Shown: positions 1 to 11,895 of the stretch, in pieces
Numbering within the stretch: the stretch's first letter is position 1
How the letters are laid out: each line of letters opens with the position of its first letter
Assembly: GCA_012274445.1 (NCBI GenBank)
Contig: JAAROD010000058.1
Span: 1,240,001 to 1,304,000 of the forward strand
Direction of reading: 5' to 3'
Length of the DNA stretch: 64,000 nucleotides
Source: Sclerotiophoma versabilis
Lineage: Eukaryota; Ascomycota; Dothideomycetes; Pleosporales; Didymellaceae
The notes under the pieces: model-generated
Seen by the model: the letters and a program-made list of their open reading frames with translations, nothing else
Told to the model about the DNA's origin: nothing
Database searches by the model: none
Program-made: the position numbers and the translations under genes

Positions 1-1149
1 TCTCGAGCCATCGCACTATCCTGTTCTTGCATTCGAACCTGAGTCGCATCGCAATCCAAGATTCTTAGTGACGCAAGAGCGGGAAAGAGATGACGGGCGT
101 CATCTGCCGCGGGAGCGATTGCGACTTCAAAAACGGGCCGCAGAACTCAAACTTCGGTCGCAATGTGTCGACTTATCGTTTAGCTAGCTTGGCTTTCCCT
201 ATCATCTATCACGCCGCTTACGCTCCCCGCTGATATCAACAGCAATGGGTGTGCTGGGTTTACGGGGGCCACGGTGTGATGCATATTGCAGTCTGGGGTG
301 CATTATCGCTACCAGAGCAAGGAAAAGGGTTCCAGTCGTGGAGGCTGGGAACAAAGGAGATGTGTTTTGGGATCAACGTGGCATTTGGATGGTCCAGAAA
401 CGTTCTCGGTATGCATCGGAGGGTTGCTCGGTGGTTGCTCCGTTAACGTGGGATTGCGGGGTTACTCCGTGAACCGGGTGAATTAAGGGTGGTGGTGGGG
501 CTTCGTATACCGTATCGCTCTTGCTGACAGGATCGAAATGCAAGAATACCAGTATAGCGGAAAATGTGCAACCGTCAGACGGAAAACGAACATGGACTGA
601 GAAATCGTTAGGCAGCTGATCGCATGACCTTATTCTGTCTCGTCCTTTACATGGTTAATCAAGCCACCTGCTTAGATGGAGGCCTTTTCCAAATGACCCC
701 TGACACCTCAATCCGCAACTATACTTCGGCGGATGTCTAATGAGAATGTGCCTCAACGTATCTTTCTTTCCGACCTGATACCTCCTCGGCCCAATGACCA
801 GAGTTGCGCAAGTATCTCACCGACACCGCTCGTCTCCGACCAGTAGTAAAAGGGCATCCAATCATTGCACATCTACATTTTTTAACACGCGCTTTACGTC
901 AAGCTCAAATCTGCGGGGCCTATCCTGCGTCAAGCCATGGTGACAAGAGCTTCTCTTTAGCCAACACCTGTCTCAGGCCCTAGGCTATCGAAAGAAGATG
1001 CAGGATGCAGGGTCGCAGAACGTGGGGGGTTAATGACGAATATACCACAGTCATTTGTGACACAAGCTGATGCCTGTTCAGCCACTGGAAACCCCAGATT
1101 GACAGTATGGATTATGGCGATACGCCTATCGTCTTGGAGACTGTATACT
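1..1149. other. No gene seen, left edge
   Basis: I see no convincing gene. The open frames are short, overlap one another in different frames, and lack splice or family signals. The right part is downstream of the minus-strand SDR gene and should hold its 3' untranslated region. Confidence 0.5.
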
Positions 1150-1947
1150 TCACATGAAGAGACCACCGCCGTCAGTCCTGATCATCGCACCGTCCATGTT
1201 GTAGTCCCTCATGATACTCAGAAAGCTTTCAGCCACCCACTCCGGTCTTCCTGGTGTCCCCGTTGCCATTTTCTTGCTCATCTGCTCCATCAGTTGATCC
1301 TTTTGCTCCTTGGGCATGCTCCAAAGCTCTGTGTCGACGACACCAGGGCTAACCCCGTTGACTCTGATAGGCTTCATGTCTAGTGCCAAGTTCCTGACCA
1401 TAGAGTGGTGACCACCCGCAAACGAACCGATGACACTCCAGTCCGGCATGGGTCGCTCGCTGATGCTGCCGGTAGTAATGGTGTAGCTGCTCTCGTGAGA
1501 GTTCTTGACGTATTGAGGGATGAACTTCGCAGCAAGAAGAGGGGCAAAGAATCGGATTTGGCCGGCTTTGAGAATGTTCTCCATGGTCATGTCTGCGAGC
1601 TTCATGGTAGCGAGCGCGTCGCCAGCGGTAAAGATGACATGATCCAATTTGTCGCCGCCCAGGCCCTTCACGGTTTGTTCGAAGAGAGTCTTTAACTCCG
1701 ACTCCAATGTATCACGCTGGGCGAGGTCCACCGTCTGCCCCTGGACGTTGGACTTAGCAGACGGGTATGACGTTTGCAATTTAGATACAGCAGCCTCTAC
1801 TCTGGATGAGTTCGACGAGGCTATTGTGACAAGAGCGCCGTACTCGAGACACGCTTCAGCGGTGGAGAAGCCAATACCGGAGGATCCGCCGATGATGAGG
1901 ATTCGCGAGCCTTGTAGCTTGTTGGAGTATTTCTTCTGATCAGACAT
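1150..1947 (-). CDS. SDR-fold NAD(P)-binding oxidoreductase
   Basis: Intronless, 265 residues. The start at 1947 (Met-Ser-Asp-Gln) was chosen because it sits just before the first Rossmann strand; the frame stays open 50 codons further upstream. The cofactor-binding glycine motif GGSSGIG lies near residue 20, and NGVSPGVVDTELW near residue 200 is the usual stretch after the active site. The serine region (TTGSIS) is present, but where classical SDRs have Tyr-x3-Lys this protein reads Phe-Ala-Gly-Gly-His. It may therefore be a divergent SDR subgroup or a non-classical enzyme. The substrate cannot be told. Cytosolic location is likely because no signal peptide is seen. Confidence 0.85.
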   Translation of the reverse strand: MSDQKKYSNKLQGSRILIIGGSSGIGFSTAEACLEYGALVTIASSNSSRVEAAVSKLQTSYPSAKSNVQGQTVDLAQRDTLESELKTLFEQTVKGLGGDKLDHVIFTAGDALATMKLADMTMENILKAGQIRFFAPLLAAKFIPQYVKNSHESSYTITTGSISERPMPDWSVIGSFAGGHHSMVRNLALDMKPIRVNGVSPGVVDTELWSMPKEQKDQLMEQMSKKMATGTPGRPEWVAESFLSIMRDYNMDGAMIRTDGGGLFM

Positions 1948-2432
1948 CTTGCTCGTATTGGTGTCGTGCTTACTCGCGAGGCTAATTGTTTGGAGTCGAG
2001 GCTGTTGTGTTGGTACAGTTAGAGGCGTCAGTATGATGCAGGGTCCACTACAATTCTCAACCTTAGTGTGAGTTGGTGTAAATCTTCTGAGGCGCAAGGA
2101 GTATAAAGTTACGATTGCACTCTTATGGAGCCTTCATATACTGCTACAGAATTGACAACACTGTTCGTACGAAGAGGCTTTATGCGGACTTAGCACGGCG
2201 TTATGGCTAGCTTCGCCGAAACTGCTCCACTTGTCCAGAGGCCGAACTAGTCTAGATGTATGACATCATGCCATTTGGTAACTACACAGGAAGGTTGGCT
2301 TCTGAGAGGGAAACCAGAGCTCTCCAGGTTTATATCAATAGACCGGACACCTTATGCGCTTTGCGTGAAGTGGCAATTGAAATCTATACATTACTCCTAC
2401 ATCACTCCGACATGATGCTATCCTCGAGGAAT
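1948..2432. other. Intergenic, SDR promoter and EMC1 3' side
   Basis: About 480 bases between two minus-strand genes. It must hold the SDR promoter and the EMC1 3' end. No additional gene is supported. Confidence 0.4.
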
Positions 2433-5347
2433 CTATGGTATCGTCCAAAGGGTGTTAATCTGCTTTCTCCTAACCTGTAAATAGTGTAAGTTTACTATGG
2501 CGCAAAGTTTGGATGATCGACTTACCAACGGAGCAACAAACAAAACGCCTACAAACAATGCGGCAACGGTAAGAAGCATCTGAACCTTGTTGAAACCCTT
2601 GCCCAGGATATCGAACGCGAAACTGGGAGCGACTCGGGTACCGAAGATATCGTGACCGTAAGCGAACACAAGACTTGTACTCTCAATACCACTTTCACTT
2701 GTGATGACATCTTTGATGCCCAAGACCTCATACTTGTGGGTGAGGTGCCACTTCGAATCTAGGGGAAGAAGAGGAGTGTATTTGGTAAGGCCCTCTGCCT
2801 GCTCGTTTGGTGTAGGGTCACGGCCAATGGGACGTCGTGGGTCAATGACCTGGCGAGGAATACCGACGATGGAATTTGTCGAGGGAATCGTGACAAGGAG
2901 TTCGCGGCTCGTAATACCTTGTCTCGTCTGGGTTACCGCCATGTGCGAAAGCTCTGCCGCAATCAGGTAGCTTTGTGACAGCACATATGGCTTTGCGGCA
3001 TCGCCCTGGGAGCTCGACGGCTTCACAGTCGAAGAATTCGAGGAAGCACCCAGCGGGCCGCGATCGTCAGGAAGCGGAGATTCGTACAGGTCAGAGACGA
3101 CGAGCTGGTAACCACGGGACTCTGGCGAATTAGTCGAGTCAATAGTCAAAGAATAGCTGAACCAGTTCTCCGAGATAGTGGAAGGGATCGGTCGAGAGGT
3201 GTCAACGTCGGAATGTGACATGGTGTGAAGTAGCTGGCCTGAAACAGAGTCCAACAGATAAACTGAGGCGGTACGGGTAGACTCCGACACCGCTGTAACC
3301 AGGACTAGGTTGGGATTCAAGTATTTGTAGAGCACTCTTCGGTCGCCCAAAACTTTCCCAATCGAGGCAACAGGGTCCTTAAGGGGTCGGGTGGTATAAC
3401 CGACTATGCGCTCACCACTCGGTGGTTCAAAAGTCCAGACAGGTTCAGCGTTCAGCTGATTCTCCAAAGATCCTGTGAGAACACCATTCGTCAGGGTGAA
3501 AGACACGAGCTTTTGTCCCTCAGCAAGTGGAGGACCGTGCAAGTGAAGGTTGACATATGATGCCAGACCGCCTGTCGTCGAGTTGATGAATAATGAGCCC
3601 TCGAAGCTTGGATCCTTGATCTCAACATAGCCACTATGCGCCCTAAGGGTAGGATACTCAAATATAGTATCGGCAAACTGTGTAAGGTGCACGTTCCACA
3701 GCACCTTACCACGAGCGCCCACGTCCAGCGCCGCAAGACGACCCTTCTCCGTCGCAACTATAACAAGCCTGTGGAAGCCAAATGTGTCCTGCTGAATGTC
3801 GTCGACAGTAGTCTGCTTCGGCTTGCCAATGACATTACCAAGAAGACGCTGTGGGAGGTTCTGCGCCCATTTTGGGAAGTGTTCAAGATCCTGAATGTGT
3901 CTCTTCACCCGGTGGATGTAAGCTGACACTACGTTTTGATGGCGCTCGACTTCCAGCTCAGCTGCAAGAGCTTCAACCTCCGGTAGACGTGCCCATACAG
4001 CAGAGGAAGCTTGCGATAGGAATTCGGGCCTGGTCCAAGCAATCTCACCATTGCGAATCAAGGCCCACTGTCCATTAGAGAACAGTACAGCTGACCTGGC
4101 GGCAGTTGCTGCGCCAGACTTGACAACTACCTCTGAGACTGCGTGCACCGGATACGCTCCTGCCAGAGCTGGTGATCTAGTTGTACGCCAACGACCTAGT
4201 ATGCCATGCGAGGCTGAAGAGACCACGATGACTTCATCCTCGGTTATCCTAGTAAAGTAGACATTGGCATCCGTTGTGCTAGTGGCAAAGGTACCCCTCA
4301 TATCCAGCTCTGGGAGGCTGTAAGCTTTTGATACACTGTTCTTCTTCAGATCGACGTGGTAGACCTCGGCAGAGTGTCCGAAAGGTGTCTGGTATTCGAC
4401 AAGAAAGTGTGCTTGGGAGTTGACATGCCCCGGTGCGTGCAGAACCACTTTCTCGATAGGGTCCTGTCCGGGTGTGTTGAAGCTCGCTACGTTCTTCGTG
4501 CCGATGATGTTGACCTTGAGAACCTTGTTGGCCTTGTCGGTCCACGCTAAGACAGGTGCTGCAGTGTTTGCTCCAGCAAAGACGATGTGATCTTTCGAGG
4601 TGATCTCGGTGTCCGAGCTGAGAGTGTACTGGTCAAGCTTCTTGCCAGTAATTGGGCTCAATGATGTGATCCTCAATTTGGACCCTGCACCGATCATGGA
4701 CGAGTGCAGTGAGATGTAGTAAATGGTCGTGGGCGAGGTGGAGACCTGAAACGGTGTGTCACTGCTGGAGGCGAGGTTAATACGGCTCTTGCGCTTTGTC
4801 ACAGAGATGCTGACCTTGTATCTTCGTATGTCCACTTTACGCGACCAGTCTTCCCATCAAGCCTCTTGACGCCATGATTGGCACCAGATACCAGAACAAT
4901 GGCATCCTTGGCTTCGTCCTTTGTAATGCCGTCCTCCTGCTCCAGAATCTCTAAGTCCTCCACAACTGCCCCGTCAACACTTGTCTCCCACACAAGCCTG
5001 CCGTCCGATGAACTCCAAGCTGTTACTCGGTTTCCTACAGCGCTGACAACTGTATCCTGCTCGTCTGCTGCTCTTAGGTGGCCTTTCCCACGGGGTTCTG
5101 ATGTAGGGTGTTGTCGCCAAACGAGGGCACCGTCCTTCGGATTTATCGCGCCAATTGTCTGATTCTCTGAGATCGAATACAACAGGGAGGCCTTGGAGCC
5201 ACCATATGGTTTCTGGAAGAAGGTAGCATCGCGCTTCGGCAGGCCTAACAACGCGTAGTGGAAGTCGATGTGATAAGCGTCATCCTCGAAGATGGCAGAT
5301 ACCGGCGCCAGACAAGCTGCAAGGCTCAACGCAGCATAAAGACGCAT
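2433..5347 (-). CDS. EMC1: ER membrane protein complex subunit 1
   Basis: Three exons, 5347-4815, 4764-2526 and 2474-2433, give 937 residues, the usual EMC1 size. The protein starts with a signal peptide (MRLYAALSLAACLAPVSA), continues into a PQQ/beta-propeller-like lumenal domain (GAINPKDGALVWRQ, LDGKTGRVKW) and ends with the conserved C-terminal EMC1 domain (IPRQVIDPRRPIGRDPT). One membrane helix near residues 905-924 is followed by a 13-residue cytosolic tail rich in basic residues. EMC1 is the large lumenal subunit of the EMC insertase, which inserts tail-anchored and multipass proteins into the ER membrane. Intron 1 (4765-4814) has a TTAAC branch site and a CAGCAG double acceptor. Intron 2 (2475-2525) is 51 bases and contains no stop. 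Confidence 0.93.
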
Positions 5348-7076
5348 TGTGGGGTATGGCTGCTGGCTTCGAGTCGAATGACAAGCTCGACATCTGCTTG
5401 CTCCGCATGAGCTCAGATGCTTGGCATCACGTTCGGTCCGTCATGCCCTCCGACCAACTGACTAACCGATTTAGGTGGAGCCATGCATGAAGAACCAAAT
5501 TTTGATGTACTCAGCTGCAGCTTTCTAAGCAAAGACGTCCTCGAAAATTGGCCATTGAGTTCGTTTCCATATTGACTACTTTCGGCCGTATCCCATTAAT
5601 GTCAAATATCTGTACTCCGTGGAGTTGACCCACGATACGCGAGCCCCGGTTGCACGGGGAAACGGCTGGAAAGTTGCCGGCGGACCTTCTCAAGATAACG
5701 GCGAGCGGAAGGCTCCTCCTGGCAAATGAATCATCCAGCTTTAGACTCGTGAAGGACTCCAAAGACTTTTTCATCCCTTGCAATAACTGACGGTTGCATG
5801 GCTAAGCGCTCAGCTCTTGATTTATGCTCACGAATCTTCCAGCTCGAGTCCATACAGCGCAGCGCAATGTCAACGTCTGCCACGTGGGAACGGCCAACGA
5901 GCATTTGTACCACACTGATCAATGCCACGAATCCACTTTAGCGACACCAAGCCCTCGATACTGGCGTCATTAAGTTGCCATGTCTAAGCCTTCATTTCAA
6001 AACGAGTCAATCCGTGTCAGGGACCCTACTGGAATCAGCCAGCTCCACCGAACTTTGGTTCATTCGCAGCAATCACTAGAAGCTGCAGCCTCGCGGGCGA
6101 CACGGAATTAGACAGCAAAAGTTGAGGCTTGATCCATCGTTGAGCTAGAGCAGTGGTGTCAAATCGCTCGGGAGACGCTACCTCGGGATTGGGGGTTCGG
6201 GATGGGCCCGATCAGCCGGTTTGGGTCTGCCTAGCGACCATGCTCCTTCGGGCATTTTGCACTGCGGACCGGTCTGTTCGATGATGTCGGTCGGACCATT
6301 TCTGCTGCTAAACCAACCGCTTTGGCGGACGCTCGACCAGAAGGAGCTATTTAATAAAATACATGGCAACGTTTGCGCGGATCACGGCATGCGTTACACC
6401 GGCTGGCAGCTTTCAAGTTGAGTTGGCGTCCAGCGCAGCAGCGGCACTGCACGAATCTGAACGTTTCACTGCACACACACCCTACTGAGCCTTGCCAAGT
6501 ACAGGGCAACTGAACAACTCTTAATCACAGCGTTGCCCTTGACTTCGCGTACGCAAAATCTTCGTTACTTGTTCGCCCACTTGCTACCCCTTCGAGTGAT
6601 TGTTGTTGTCGCCTTATCGATAACCGTTGGAAAATTTCTTCGAACTCCCAACCTCGCCGGAAAAGAAGGAGGTGAGTTGAGTCCACGCGTACAGCTGGAG
6701 AACCTCATATCGCGAGTTTGTCCCAATGGCTTGCTCATGGTATTCGTGAGATCTTCGTCCTGCTGGTTGAGTGCCACTAGTCAAAAGTTAAAATAACTGA
6801 CAAGCTGCCGCAGTTGTGTGGTTGGTTCACAGCGATCGCACACCACCCCCTTCAAATCGCAGAGAGAGAAACGCCAAACACTATCTTTCCACGACAAAAG
6901 TGCCGCTATCTCGGAGTATCAGTGTCGCTAAGACCAGCCAAGCTCCGGTTGTACTAAAGGAGCGGCGATTTTGGGCCGCTTGTCCTTCCGTGGCAGCTCG
7001 TGCCACTTTCAGGCAGGGATATATTCTCCGCGTGCACTGCTCTGTCTACCTCACAACAATTTGAGAGACCTGAAGC
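5348..7076. other. Intergenic between divergent EMC1 and Krev-1-like genes
   Basis: About 1.7 kb shared upstream region. Short open frames occur on both strands but none has a start context, splice signals or recognisable content. It should contain both promoters and leaders. Confidence 0.5.
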
Positions 7077-7974
7077 ATGTCGCAGCGAGAGTACCACATA
7101 GTTGTTCTTGGATCGGGTAAGCTAGTGTGAACCTCCGACTGCATACTAGAGCACGACTGACGATGGTGGCGCATCAGGTGGAGTCGGAAAAAGTTGTCTA
7201 ACAGGTACGTTGCTGGCATAGTCGTAGTGACAGCAAATTCAGGGGTACTGACCATGTGCAGCACAATTTGTGCAGAACGTCTGGATAGAAAGCTATGATC
7301 CTACAATTGAAGACTCGTATCGCAAGCAAATTGAGGTGGACGTTAGTAGCCGACGAACAAATTCGCCAGATCAACTTCTGATCCACTACTAGGGCCGCCA
7401 TGTCATTCTAGAAATCCTTGATACAGCAGGAACAGAGCAATTCAGTAAGTGGACGCGATGGGTCTCGTCTTATCTCGTGCTAACCATGCTATAGCTGCCA
7501 TGAGGTACTATCATTTAGTTCAACAATGATTCTAAGCTCACAATTGACAGAGAGTTATACATGAAGACTGGACAGGGTTTTCTCCTTGTCTTTGCCATAA
7601 CTTCTGCATCATCGTTTCACGAACTCGCCGAGTTACGAGAGCAAATCAAACGCATCAAAGAAGACGACAACGTTCCAATGGTGCTTGTAGGCAACAAATC
7701 TGATCTGGAAGAAGACAGAGCAATCCCACGTCCACGGGCATTCGCGACATCTCGAGAGTGGAACACGCCTTACTTCGAAACTAGCGCACGGAGAAGAGCT
7801 AACGTGGACGAAGCTTTCGTTGATCTATGCCGGCAAATTATCCGCAAAGATGCAAACGAACGGCGACATGCACCTCAAGACGCACGAACCAGTGGAAACC
7901 CCAGACGAGCAGGTGGCAGGAGAGGAGACAGGGACCGGCGACAACGACACCGGCCGAAATGTACCATTCTTTGA
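7077..7974 (+). CDS. Ras-like small GTPase, Krev-1/Rap/Rsr1 type
   Basis: Six exons: 7077-7116, 7178-7204, 7262-7341, 7393-7444, 7495-7504 and 7551-7974. They give 210 residues. The P-loop GSGGVGKS, effector loop YDPTIEDSYR, switch II DTAGTEQF, NKSD and ETSA boxes are all present. The Thr after DTAG, where Ras has Gln, is the Rap/Rsr1 hallmark. A basic tail leads to a C-terminal Cys-Thr-Ile-Leu CAAX box; a final Leu usually favours geranylgeranylation. In yeast Rsr1/Bud1 directs bud-site and polarity choice through Cdc24-Cdc42; a polarity role here is inferred. Exon 5 is only 10 bases, and every junction keeps frame. Confidence 0.93.
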
Positions 7975-10760
7975 GATACGATACCCCCATGACGAATGAC
8001 TGGTGACGTTTGTGCCTGCTGGACCAGGCTTCGCCGTTTTCCTTGAACCAACGCTCCTGGATCATTTAAAGCGCCTCATCTGCAGTATAAAGGCTTTAGA
8101 AGGACTGTACAAACAGCAATTGATTATCTCCAAACTAAATGCAGGCTTCCAACTGCCGTTACATAAATATCATTCAAATTCCCGGTGATTGACATCAGGT
8201 AGAAGCTCTGTTTTCTTGTTTATCCCTCTTGTCAACATACACAGTCCGGCAGATCGATCTGCACCGAGAGCCCAACCGAGCTGCTGACGACTCAGAGGCA
8301 GCAGCCAAACGGAACAACCTCGCTCGAATTACTCGACCACATCACACCACAAATTGAGAGACAAGGCACGGCGAGTCATCGCTGACGCCCGAATGGTGCA
8401 AATTGCTCGTCTGCCCAACTACACCACCACGAATCGCATACCCTGAACCGGACTCGTGTGTTCATCGCTCTGACACAGGATCTCCTCCCGAAGCGCATAC
8501 GCCTCTGAGCTTGCACGCGGATCGACTACACCCGAGAGCTATCGGAGTACCACTCACACACCCTATGAATATGGCACCGATCCGCGGAAGCCCGCACCTG
8601 CTACCCCGAAAAATTGTTCTCCGAGCCGACACTGGAGTACCCCGCGTTTGAGGGCGCGCTACGGAAAGCAAATCTGGGGATCTTATCGGCTAAAGGGCGG
8701 GAAGATCACACTGTCGCGGCCTTCGCACGCACCTGCAGTGCCGCCCTAATCTCGTCATTTCTTTTTCGGTGTTGGGTGGGCATTTGACTTCTCGGGAAGT
8801 GGAGTCATGGCTTCTTGATGCCGACGTCTGGTGTTCGCCGATCAAGTTCTCAAGGCTTGGTCACGAGCTTTCTAAAGGTTACGTTCTACGGTAGTATGAA
8901 GTATGTGTAGTATACATGTACTGTATCCCTTACATTATCTGTTTCTAGATGGTAATGTCCATGTGCGATCATTCTGATCAATAGTTTCCTATGCTGCAGA
9001 ATTCAGATAATGCATCGTGAGGGCCTTTCTGCCAGTACACTAAGGAGCTTGGTCCAGAGTCTCATCCTTGTTGTTGCTAGGGCGAAGTTTGCGAAAGTAA
9101 ACACATCAATATTTGGATTCCCCATATCATAAAGAGTTACTGTGGCCCGTACGCTCAGACTAAGCAGGGAATAAGTAGAGTGTCGAGAAGAGTCCGGTGG
9201 CCCAGCAGACATGAGAGGCCACAATCAAACATGCTTCCACACTGTGAGTACCAAACCTAATCTTCCTGGGAGCGTAAGGTCCTTGGGAGGACGACTAGGC
9301 AATTCGCGATAGTCAAATGTGAAGACTCCCAGGCTGGCTGTCAGAATATCAATACCCCAAAGTGGCATTCGTATACAGAAACGTATAAAGATGAATCACA
9401 GCAGTGAATGAAAAGTCGTTCGACAGCAGTGACGCCTCTAATTACGCAAACAAAATTTGCGTCCATGGCACAATTGATGCTCGCATGACAACGAAGAGAT
9501 TTCTGCGTTTGATGTTGACTAGCGGTGAACTTCATTCCAAGCTCTTTTACAACCTGCCGAATTCAGGAAGCTTTGTGTTGACGGATACGGGCGGTGGTGG
9601 CACGAGACTCGGGCAACGCCGGGTTAAGTGAGGCCAAGGTGGATATTCGCCACGTATAGGCAGCCATGCTCACATGAAAGCACGGAAGATGCGATCAGCG
9701 TGGAGCAGCTTCTAAGGCGAATAGGTTGATGCCAAAACGTGTGTCGAGAGCACGGTCTCTCGTCATAGCCTTGAATGCTTCTGTGAGTGGCATTGGAGTG
9801 TTCAGCGTGGGGCAACTGCGATTTTGTTGCCAAACCGAGGTTTGCGTGATGAGGCTGGGGCTCTCCGTAAAGGCAAATGTCATCATCACAGTGCCCACAT
9901 TCTCAGGGGGATGTTCGTTAGGGCACGGAAAAACCCACTGATGTGCAGCACTTGACGTCCGCTTTGTACATCAGCCTTCTATCAGCTGCTAACTATGTAA
10001 CTGTATGCAACACATCACGGGCTCAGTGGGGTCAGGATACGTGTTACCACTGGTAAGAGATGCAGCACAATGTCACTGAACCTCGATCTCGATCTATACT
10101 CGACAGCCTAGCTCAATTGAGAAGTGGACATAATGCCTCGTGTTGGCTGATTCGCTTGCGGGCGTCTAGAGCTGAGCCACAAGAGCACAAGCTGCAACGC
10201 CGCAAACTCGCCCATTCCGGGTGACGCAAGCTCTTTCTACGCATGCAACCAGTGTGAATGCCTCCAGCGTCTAATTTGGATGTCGCCAACCACTGCACGT
10301 GTCGATTTGTTTGCGGTCTTGTCTGCATTTTCCGCGTTGTAAAGCTCGAGCTGGGCCGTGGGGGAGGTGCAAGCAGTGACGTAGTGCTGCCCCGCCATTG
10401 CCCCACTACTCCCGCAGGCTGGAACCCATAGTTCAGCATCGAAGAAATGACGCGGATCGGCATGGTAATGGTGCCTTGCATTAGACATTTGCTTGCAGCA
10501 TGTGATCTGAGCACGCTCGTTTCAGGCTGGTCTGGAGCAGCTGTGGCTCGCTGCAACTTATGACGTGCGCAAAAGTGACGTCACACTCTTGCTGCTTCCA
10601 GTGCTGGCGCCTTCTCTCACCACAATTTCCAGCCGCGCCTCTCTGCCCCTCGAGTTGTATATAAACAGCCTCTACCCCTCCGTCATTGTCTCATCACAAC
10701 ACTCAACTCATCAACTTTACTACCTTTTCAAACAGCCAATCCCTCCAACCAACTTTCAAA
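7975..10760. other. Long gene-poor stretch
   Basis: Nearly 2.8 kb without a supported gene. Open frames here are under 150 codons, overlap on both strands and show no domain or intron pattern. The right end holds the promoter of the GRG-1-like gene. Confidence 0.45.
10658..10665 (+). promoter_or_regulatory. TATA box of the GRG-1-like gene
   Basis: TATATAAA lies about 95 bases before the ATG. It is followed by a CT/CA-rich leader typical of strongly expressed fungal genes. Confidence 0.7.
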
Positions 10761-11030
10761 ATGTCTGCTCCCAACGCCAACAAGCCTAACGAGGGCATCG
10801 TCGGTCAGATCGGCAACTCCATCTCCAACGCCGCCAACTACGTCTCGGAGACCATTCAGGGCAACTCTGCTGAGGCTTCCAAGGAGGCCAACAAGCAGCA
10901 GGCCAAGGGCAACGTTCCCGGCAACGACTCCCTCACCGACCGCGCCTCCGGTGCTCTCGGCGCTGCTGGCGACAAGATCGACCAGCACAAGCACGAGGGC
11001 TCTGCTGAGGCCAACAAGCGCTCTATCTAA
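10761..11030 (+). CDS. grg-1: Glucose-repressible GRG-1/CCG-1-like protein
   Basis: A single 89-residue exon. The small hydrophilic protein is rich in Ala, Asn, Lys, Gln and Glu and matches the GRG-1/CCG-1 family (MSAPNANKP, GNSISNAANYVSETIQG, ending SAEANKRSI). In Neurospora this gene is induced on glucose depletion and is clock controlled; its molecular role is unclear and LEA-like protection has been suggested. The strong TATA box, short leader and C-ending codons suggest high expression. A GTAGGT, CACTAAC and CCCCAG set at 11052-11102 looks like a 51-base intron in the 3' untranslated region. An AATAAA follows at 11240. An upstream in-frame ATG at 10686 lies only about 20 bases after the TATA box, so the start at 10761 is preferred. 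Confidence 0.92.
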   Translation: MSAPNANKPNEGIVGQIGNSISNAANYVSETIQGNSAEASKEANKQQAKGNVPGNDSLTDRASGALGAAGDKIDQHKHEGSAEANKRSI

Positions 11031-11051
11031 GCGTTTCACTCGAGTGACTTG

Positions 11052-11102
11052 GTAGGTTTATACTTCACTTCACTTCTTCAAGTTTTCACTAACATTCCCC
11101 AG
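11052..11102 (+). other. Putative 3' UTR intron of the GRG-1-like gene
   Basis: Donor GTAGGT, branch CACTAAC and acceptor CCCCAG, spaced as in the coding introns of this window, begin 22 bases after the stop codon. Confidence 0.5.
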
Positions 11103-11239
11103 CGGACGTCAGCATAATACTTCATCAACCTCACGGTCGAAGACCTCACGATGCGGTTCGCCTGGAACATCGACAGGACCAGATTGGGAAGCAGTGTGAC
11201 ACTTGTCCCTGCAGCATGATTATGAGTCTATGAGATACC

Positions 11240-11245
11240 AATAAA
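11240..11245 (+). terminator. Poly(A) signal AATAAA
   Basis: A canonical AATAAA about 210 bases after the GRG-1-like stop codon and in the expected orientation. Confidence 0.5.
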
Positions 11246-11895
11246 TACCTTTCATCTTCACTATGTGTGCATTGCAGTTTGAATCTTATGCACATTGAAT
11301 CGCATATTTGGTTGCATCCAGCACCGCAAACAAACTAATGACAAACAAGAGTGTGAGGTGAATCTTAAGGGGTAAGGGTCTACGCATGCGAACATCACAT
11401 GATCTCTTAGTGTCATCGTCGCGCAGGAACATTCTTTCAGTACAGCATTAACTGCGCTCCAGCGCCGACAGACATATAGAAGTGTTACAAGGCGGGCATT
11501 AGACACTGCAGACATGACTCATTTCTCTACTGATAGACAGAAGTTAACTCGAGAGATTGAAAACACAATGTCGCGAGGCAAGTATTGGACGCAATGCATG
11601 AGTGCAGAGGTGGTTGAGCATCTCTGCAGTGGTTCGAAGGTTGTTTGTTGCCTTGAGCAGTCTCCTTCGGCTTTGGAGGTGCCTAGCACTCTGGTTGTGG
11701 GCAGGTGCCGGTAATGGTCATTGATCACGCCAAAGGCCCAACCAACCCATTGATAGGTGCTTAGACGCAAAGAAGGATTATATGTGCAGTACAGGACAAC
11801 AAAACACCAGAGAAATAGCCACATGTGCAAGAAGGTCTCGGTCAGAATGGTATGATATTGTTGTTAAAAAGAAGGCTCACGTACGCGTCGCTAAT
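11246..11895. other. Intergenic, nothing seen
   Basis: Convergent spacer between the plus-strand GRG-1-like gene and the minus-strand MARVEL locus. I see no gene. Confidence 0.4.
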
